Source of the DNA: Enterocloster aldenensis
GTDB taxonomy: Bacteria > Bacillota > Clostridia > Lachnospirales > Lachnospiraceae
Direction of reading: 5' to 3'
Assembly: GCF_003434055.1 (NCBI RefSeq)
Contig: NZ_QVEX01000004.1
Span: forward strand, 124,001-188,000
Length of the DNA: 64,000 nt
Position numbers and translations under genes: made by a program. Numbering within the stretch: position 1 is the stretch's first letter; each line of letters begins with the position of its first letter. The notes under the pieces are model-generated. The model ran no database searches. It saw nothing but the letters and a program-made list of their open reading frames with translations, and was not told the origin of the DNA. Positions 59,545 to 64,000 of the stretch are shown here, piece by piece.

Positions 59545-61452
59545 TTATTCTGTGATTAACGCAACTGTTTTTCTTCCCTGACACCAGTCATAGCTTAATC
59601 TACTTTCCAATTGCTTTCTTGCATCTCTTCCTGTTCTGGAAGAAATCCCATAGGCTAGCAGTTCTGCCTCTAATTCTTCTAAACACATCATTTTCCGTTT
59701 GCTCAATAATTCTAGGATCAACTTCTGTGCCTTTTTCAGTTTCGTTTCCTTTTTCGTTCCTGCTTTCCCCATTAGCAGATCTTCAATGGATATATCGTAT
59801 TCTCCTAACCATTTTAAGCCTTCTTCTCCTAAAGAAAATGCTACCGGATTTTCTTTTTTAGCAAGAGAATCCTTTTGCTGATATACCACTCGAATATCCT
59901 GTTCCTTCTCTTTTTCCACTTTTTCTACAAATAAGATGCTTCGTACTGCCGCTGCGATATCAATGGATCCCAGGGAACGGTAATCGCTCTGACTTCCCGA
60001 TGACTTATTCAAATGTCCAATGAGAACAATGGCACATCCAGTTCTCTCTGCAATCGTACTGAGATGCCGGAATAAGGGACGGATCTCATTTGCCCGGTTC
60101 ATATCCACATTGGCTCCCAGATAAGCCTGTATGGGATCCATGATCATGAGGCGTACATTGTTCTGGCGGATAGCTTTTTCAATCCGATCATCCGTCATAG
60201 AAAGCTGTTTTTCATCTTCATTGATGAATCGCACCCTTGTCATATCTGCACCACATTTTGCTAATCTAGGCTTAATGGTATCTGCTATCCCATCCTCTGC
60301 TGTTTGATACAACACATTAAAGGGTTCTATGGGAAGTGCATTGGGAAGTTCTTTTCCATTCGTACAGTATGCGGCGATTGCCATTGCAATCCATGTTTTT
60401 CCTTTTCCCGGATTCCCCTGAATCAAAGTAACCTTTCCAAAGGGAATAAATGGATACCATAACCACTGAACCACCGTTTCCTCAACCTCTGACATCTTCA
60501 TGACCGGCACTGGTTTTTCTCTGTTGTCTCGCAAACAGATCTGTTTTGCCATTTCTTTTACAGGCAGTCCTGCAACTAGACATTCATTCCAATCTTTTTT
60601 GGCTGGCTCTAAACGAAATACACAAAGTTCCTCTGGAATCATAGAAACAAATTGCCTGCATCTCTCATTTCCAGGCTCATCATTATCCAGGCATAAATAG
60701 ATAGACCTAATGTTTTTATGCTCCATATAGACCTGTTTCATTGCTTTTTCACTCAATCCTCCCAGGGAAATATAACTATGCTTTTCCCATTCTTCCGGAA
60801 CTGCAGTAATATAAGACAGAAGATCAATGGGAGATTCAAACACGAACAGCTTTTCATTCGTTCCTATATGGCCAAATCCATAGATTTTTTCTGAACCTTT
60901 TGCTTCCCCACGATATCGTTTCTCATCAGTTCCCCGCATAGCTGCATATCTGGGATTCTGTTCTTTGTCTCTTCCAACGAATACCACATTGTGATAGTTT
61001 TTACTTTCATAAATATCCCCCTTTGCAATCATCTGATCTATCAGCCATTCCGATAGTTTCCTCTGCTCAATGAGATACTTCCTTGCAATCTCACAGCTTT
61101 CATTTCTTTCTGGCAATTCCAATCCAGGCAAGGGGATGGGGCAGACCTTCTGTCTGCCTGCATCTTCCTTGGCCGTTCTTCTGTTGGTTTCTCCAACTCC
61201 CTCTTCTCCTAATAATTCTTTGACTGCCTCTGCAAAAGAAAGGCCATAGAATTCTTTCATAAAATCAATGGCATGACCGCCTTTATTCTGACTAAAACGA
61301 TACCATTCGCTCTTGTTGATCATCACACTGTCATGTCGTAACCACCGGTATTCCTTTCCACATCGTTTGAACTGTTCTCCTCTCCCAGAAAGAAAAACAT
61401 ATAAATCGGTATCATCTGCTCTTTGGATCTGTTCTCTTGTATATTCTTCCAT
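59545..61452 (-). CDS. Primase-like (DUF3991/TOPRIM) and RepA-like AAA ATPase fusion
   Basis: 635 residues. The N-terminal part (about 1-100) resembles the CHC2-like/DUF3991 domain of mobile-element primases, but only some Cys remain. A TOPRIM segment at about 205-270 contains FVFESPIDLLSY and IYLCLDNDEPGNE. The AAA_25/RepA domain at about 340-540 has Walker A LIQGNPGKGKTW and Walker B LMIMDPIQAYLG. The C-terminus carries a winged-helix-like stretch. It may prime and unwind DNA during transfer or replication of the element. It begins 15 bases after the relaxase stop, so the two are co-transcribed. Confidence 0.82.
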   Translation of the reverse strand: MEEYTREQIQRADDTDLYVFLSGRGEQFKRCGKEYRWLRHDSVMINKSEWYRFSQNKGGHAIDFMKEFYGLSFAEAVKELLGEEGVGETNRRTAKEDAGRQKVCPIPLPGLELPERNESCEIARKYLIEQRKLSEWLIDQMIAKGDIYESKNYHNVVFVGRDKEQNPRYAAMRGTDEKRYRGEAKGSEKIYGFGHIGTNEKLFVFESPIDLLSYITAVPEEWEKHSYISLGGLSEKAMKQVYMEHKNIRSIYLCLDNDEPGNERCRQFVSMIPEELCVFRLEPAKKDWNECLVAGLPVKEMAKQICLRDNREKPVPVMKMSEVEETVVQWLWYPFIPFGKVTLIQGNPGKGKTWIAMAIAAYCTNGKELPNALPIEPFNVLYQTAEDGIADTIKPRLAKCGADMTRVRFINEDEKQLSMTDDRIEKAIRQNNVRLMIMDPIQAYLGANVDMNRANEIRPLFRHLSTIAERTGCAIVLIGHLNKSSGSQSDYRSLGSIDIAAAVRSILFVEKVEKEKEQDIRVVYQQKDSLAKKENPVAFSLGEEGLKWLGEYDISIEDLLMGKAGTKKETKLKKAQKLILELLSKRKMMCLEELEAELLAYGISSRTGRDARKQLESRLSYDWCQGRKTVALITE

Positions 61453-61467
61453 CTTCTAAAATCCCTC

Positions 61468-63015
61468 CTATAATTCCATTCCATGATGTTTCTTCTTTCG
61501 TTTCATGGTTCTCACTGCTTCTTTTGTTTCTGTGGATTGCTCCCGCTTGTTTGTTTCCGGAAGAGAGACACCTTCTCCTTCCTCTGCCATCAAAGCCTCC
61601 ACATGATTTTTGATTCCCTCATACTTTCGTAACATCGCATGGATCCGTTTATCTTCTTTTCGTAAAGCAGCTATCTCTTCTGATAAACGAGCGGCTTCTC
61701 GTTTCCATTGTCCTTCCGGGATCTTCCCACTTGGGTCTAGATTTTCTTTTAAGATTCTTTCCGAACGATAATATCCGCTAAGTTCCTTCTTATGTTCCTC
61801 TTTGAATTTTTCCCTGCCAAAATATTTCTTCTTTAATTCCAGATAAACAGGTCTTGTTTCAAAATACTCTTTCATTGCATAAAGATTGCTGTTGACACTT
61901 CTCAGAGCAGACAGTTGTTGATTCAACCGCTGACTCACCTCATTCAGCTGTATATCTAATTCCTGGATTTTCTCCGTCAGCTGTTCTGGGGTTCTCACAT
62001 CCTGCTCTTCCAGAAAGCGGATCGTCTCTGCAAATTGTTTCAGATTTGTATTCTTCGCCTTTTGTGTTCCATAAGCGTAGGATTCTGCAACTGCATTTCT
62101 CTTATCACAATAGTTTCTCAGATAATCCGCTAAGGTTGGCTGATGTAAGAACACCATCCGTTCCATCAGTTGGCTTTCTCGAAACAAGGACCATTGAAGA
62201 AGATTCTTTGCCCGTTCTTTCATATCATTTAAGGCTCGGATGAGTCGGTTTAAACTTCCCAGTGCGGTTGAAATCCCTCTTGCTTCCATTGCCTGTACAT
62301 TCGGTCCTTCATGCACCATCGGGATCTTATCAATCCCCCGTTCCTCATAAGACCTGGCATCGACTCTTTCTGTAAGTCCTTTTTCTTCATACAGTTCGTT
62401 ACACATCTTCGCCCAGGCACTTCTCAATTCTTCCAAGGTTTCTTTCCTACTCCAATCCGTTGTATGTACCGCCCGAAATACCGGTTGTCCTTTCTGATTC
62501 AAAACCGGCTGTCCATCCGGTGTCAGTACTGGAACCTTTTTTTGCTTTTGTCCCCAGGTACCATCTTCCTGTAAAGGACGAATGGGCACCATGATGTGCA
62601 TATGAGGATTGGGGATTTTATCCTTTGCCTTCTTCGGATCATGGATTGCCAGATCTGCAATCATCCCTCTTGCGACTAACTGTTCTTCTACGAATCTTCT
62701 TGCAAGCTCAATATTTTCTTCCATGGAAAACTCATTCATCAAGGCAATATCAAAGCTGTGTGCCAGCTGTGCTTTCTTATTCCCTTCGATCCATTCCACC
62801 TCATTCCAAAGGGTCTCCCTGTCTTTGAATCTCTCCGGAGCCTGTTTGGGAAGATGAATCTCCGCTAATACCACACCGCCTTTTCTCGTATAATCACTTA
62901 CTTCTCCATAATACGTACATTCCAGTTTTGTACCGGCTCGATAAGCAGCACTGGCAATGGCAGACTGCCCTTTTCCTCTGGATAATTGATTCAGATGAAA
63001 GTGATAACATCCCAT
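61468..63015 (-). CDS. mobA: MobQ-family relaxase (MobA/MobL)
   Basis: 515 residues. The N-terminal relaxase domain opens CYHFHLNQLSRGKGQSAIASAAYRAG, the MobA/MobL signature with the catalytic Tyr region, and has the metal site IPNPHMHIMVPIR (three-His motif). A long coiled-coil region rich in Glu/Lys/Gln follows from about 320 to 500. It nicks oriT and pilots the strand to a recipient. I use ATG 63015 (AGGGAG 9 bases upstream); ATG 63024 is also possible and would overlap the preceding stop. The matching oriT is at 63583. Confidence 0.9.
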   Translation of the reverse strand: MGCYHFHLNQLSRGKGQSAIASAAYRAGTKLECTYYGEVSDYTRKGGVVLAEIHLPKQAPERFKDRETLWNEVEWIEGNKKAQLAHSFDIALMNEFSMEENIELARRFVEEQLVARGMIADLAIHDPKKAKDKIPNPHMHIMVPIRPLQEDGTWGQKQKKVPVLTPDGQPVLNQKGQPVFRAVHTTDWSRKETLEELRSAWAKMCNELYEEKGLTERVDARSYEERGIDKIPMVHEGPNVQAMEARGISTALGSLNRLIRALNDMKERAKNLLQWSLFRESQLMERMVFLHQPTLADYLRNYCDKRNAVAESYAYGTQKAKNTNLKQFAETIRFLEEQDVRTPEQLTEKIQELDIQLNEVSQRLNQQLSALRSVNSNLYAMKEYFETRPVYLELKKKYFGREKFKEEHKKELSGYYRSERILKENLDPSGKIPEGQWKREAARLSEEIAALRKEDKRIHAMLRKYEGIKNHVEALMAEEGEGVSLPETNKREQSTETKEAVRTMKRKKKHHGMEL

Positions 63016-63016
63016 C

Positions 63017-63439
63017 TTACTCATCTCCCTGTGGCAGTTCACCTCGTTGCATTGCCTTTAATAGTGCTTCCTCTTCTGCGAATTCTCGTTCCTTCGCTTC
63101 TGCAGTTTCCGCCCGTCCACGAACCATTTCATGAACGACATCACAAAACTTACAAGCGGGATCATGAAGAAGTTCATCCATCAGCTGATAAAATTCCGCC
63201 TCGGTCAGATATTTGGTATCTTTACAGATTGCTTCTATGGCTGCTCCTTTCTGAATCAACAGATGGGTTCGTGCCTTTCGTTTTTTCTTTTTCTGTGTAT
63301 CCAGATAATTCAAGGATCTCTGGATCCTATGCTCTGCCTGTTCCTTCTCAAGCTTTGCCTGTTTCAATGCAGCTTCTGTTTTTTCAATCTCAAGAAGTGC
63401 TTCCTGCGTATATTCCTGAAATGTTTTCTTCTTCGCCAT
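63017..63439 (-). CDS. DUF3847-like mobilization accessory protein
   Basis: 140 residues, charged and largely coiled-coil (ALKQAKLEKEQAEHRIQRSLNYLDTQKKK), then RKARTHLLIQKGAAIEAI, the segment that defines DUF3847-type proteins beside MobA/MobL relaxases, and a Cys pair in DPACKFCDV. It may help the relaxase bind oriT. The start at 63439 has AAGGAG upstream; the frame from 63538 is not needed. Its TAA at 63017-63019 lies next to the relaxase start. Confidence 0.8.
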   Translation of the reverse strand: MAKKKTFQEYTQEALLEIEKTEAALKQAKLEKEQAEHRIQRSLNYLDTQKKKKRKARTHLLIQKGAAIEAICKDTKYLTEAEFYQLMDELLHDPACKFCDVVHEMVRGRAETAEAKEREFAEEEALLKAMQRGELPQGDE

Positions 63440-63582
63440 ATCGTTCTTTTTCTCCTTTTTAAACTCTTCAATTTTCTCTGTTACGGGATAGGCATTTCTG
63501 CCGGAAGGGGAACCCTTCTTCGGATGGATCATCCGCAAATACTTTCGGAATTCCCCTTCAGAAAGATGCTACTTCCGTAGGA

Positions 63583-63616
63583 CGCACATACCTTTTAAGG
63601 TATATAAGTGCGCTCT
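63583..63616 (+). other. oriT: Origin of transfer (oriT), MobQ / RSF1010 type
   Basis: An inverted repeat ATACCTT-TT-AAGGTAT (63588-63603) is followed by ATAAGTGCGCTCT (63604-63616). The latter matches the nick region TAAGTGCGCCCT of RSF1010-like MobQ plasmids in 11 of 12 positions, with the hairpin on the correct side. CGCAC (63583-63587) and GTGCG (63608-63612) extend the dyad. It lies in the gene-free gap between ssb and the mobilization genes, on the same element as a MobQ relaxase. Confidence 0.75.
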
Positions 63617-63641
63617 TCTGCTTTCAGCATCCGAGTTATTC

Positions 63642-64000
63642 TTACTCAAACGGAAGTTCTTCTCCGTCTGGAAGATTCATAAATCCATCTGGATCGGTAT
63701 CTTCTTTCTTTTCTGATCCTGACAGTTTCTTCCCTTCTGCGAAATAATGTTCTTCTACAATCACGTTGGTGGCATAAACTTTATTCCCCTCCTGATTCAC
63801 ATAGCTTCCTGTCTGGATCCGCCCGCTTACTAAAATCTTCAAACCTTTTTTCAGATATTTTTCTGCAAACTCAGCATTCTTCCCAAAGGTGACACAAGAA
63901 ATAAAATCTGTTTCTGCCTTTCCATCCTTTCGATATCGTCTGTCTACTGCCAGCGTGTATCTGGCCATTGCAGTATTGTTTTCATCCTGGAGATATTTCA
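63642..64000 (-). CDS. ssb: Single-stranded DNA-binding protein (5' end outside the window)
   Basis: The visible 119 residues begin upstream of the right edge, as the frame runs on through KYLQDENNTAMARYTLAVDRRYRK, the middle of the SSB OB fold. Next come DFISCVTFGKNAEFAEKYLKKGLKILVSGRIQTGSY, then an acidic C-terminal tail DPDGFMNLPDGEELPFE ending in the SSB-type DLPF-like motif. About 25 residues are missing at the N-terminus. It protects the strand transferred or replicated by the element. The oriT follows its stop codon. Confidence 0.9.
   Translation of the reverse strand, partial: KYLQDENNTAMARYTLAVDRRYRKDGKAETDFISCVTFGKNAEFAEKYLKKGLKILVSGRIQTGSYVNQEGNKVYATNVIVEEHYFAEGKKLSGSEKKEDTDPDGFMNLPDGEELPFE

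Larger units (their letters stand above)
57730..64000. mobile_element. Left part of an integrated mobilizable element (Tn916-type integrase, MobQ relaxase)
   Basis: From about 57.73 kb the base composition turns AT-rich and the genes, all on the minus strand, are of mobile-element type: tyrosine integrase, excisionase, primase/RepA-like ATPase, MobQ relaxase, DUF3847-like protein, oriT and SSB. There are no type IV secretion genes in the visible part, so it is probably mobilized by another element. The exact left end lies in 57730-57889. The right end and any cargo are beyond the window. Confidence 0.8.

Overview
The window looks like a chromosome segment of a gut Lachnospiraceae bacterium of the Enterocloster / Clostridium clostridioforme type. 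This is an inference from the GC-balanced Firmicutes coding style, strong AGGAGG ribosome sites, the gap-pgk-tpiA-gpmI glycolytic run, YesM/YesN two-component systems and many sugar ABC importers. No 16S or other marker is present to fix the species.

Layout. 1-7.6 kb is envelope and stress: the tail of a probable amidase, a secreted protein, tRNA-Ser(CGA), an ECF sigma with a DUF4179 anti-sigma, two small genes, a SigV/RsiV-like pair with a recognisable ECF promoter, a membrane-anchored amidase with a 51-bp repeat array, and a PHP phosphatase. 7.9-12.7 kb is glycolysis (gap, pgk, tpiA, gpmI). 12.9-21.3 kb is a nucleoside module: a YesM/YesN pair, purine nucleoside phosphorylase, a CUT1-type importer without its ATPase, and a two-domain nucleoside deoxyribosyltransferase. 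Tandem 17-bp boxes sit at identical distances from the -10 of the regulator promoter and of the PNP promoter. 21.4-23.5 kb is a small AT-rich cassette of four immunity-like genes, two of them broken by single-base frameshifts.

23.5-36.7 kb is a sugar locus of unknown substrate: manA-like isomerase, ROK regulator, a second YesN/YesM pair whose kinase has no sensor domain, a catalytically dead RbsA-like ATPase, an intact CUT2 importer, aldose 1-epimerase, PfkB kinase and class II aldolase. The dead ATPase translationally coupled to a sensor-less kinase next to a live transporter is the best candidate for an undescribed sensing system. 36.8-46.8 kb is a LacI-controlled locus with its own CUT2 importer plus mtnK, mtnA, a class II aldolase, dhaK and dhaL. 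It matches the 5-methylthioribose/5-deoxyribose DHAP shunt, with unusual additions.

46.9-57.7 kb is housekeeping: a CPA2-type antiporter with a divergent LysR gene, an ABC exporter, DegV, a sensor kinase paired with a GerMN lipoprotein, ComEC, and a low-molecular-weight phosphotyrosine phosphatase. From about 57.73 kb to the right edge lies the left part of an AT-rich integrated mobilizable element: tyrosine integrase, excisionase, primase/RepA-like ATPase, MobQ relaxase with an RSF1010-like oriT, and a single-strand-binding protein cut by the window edge.
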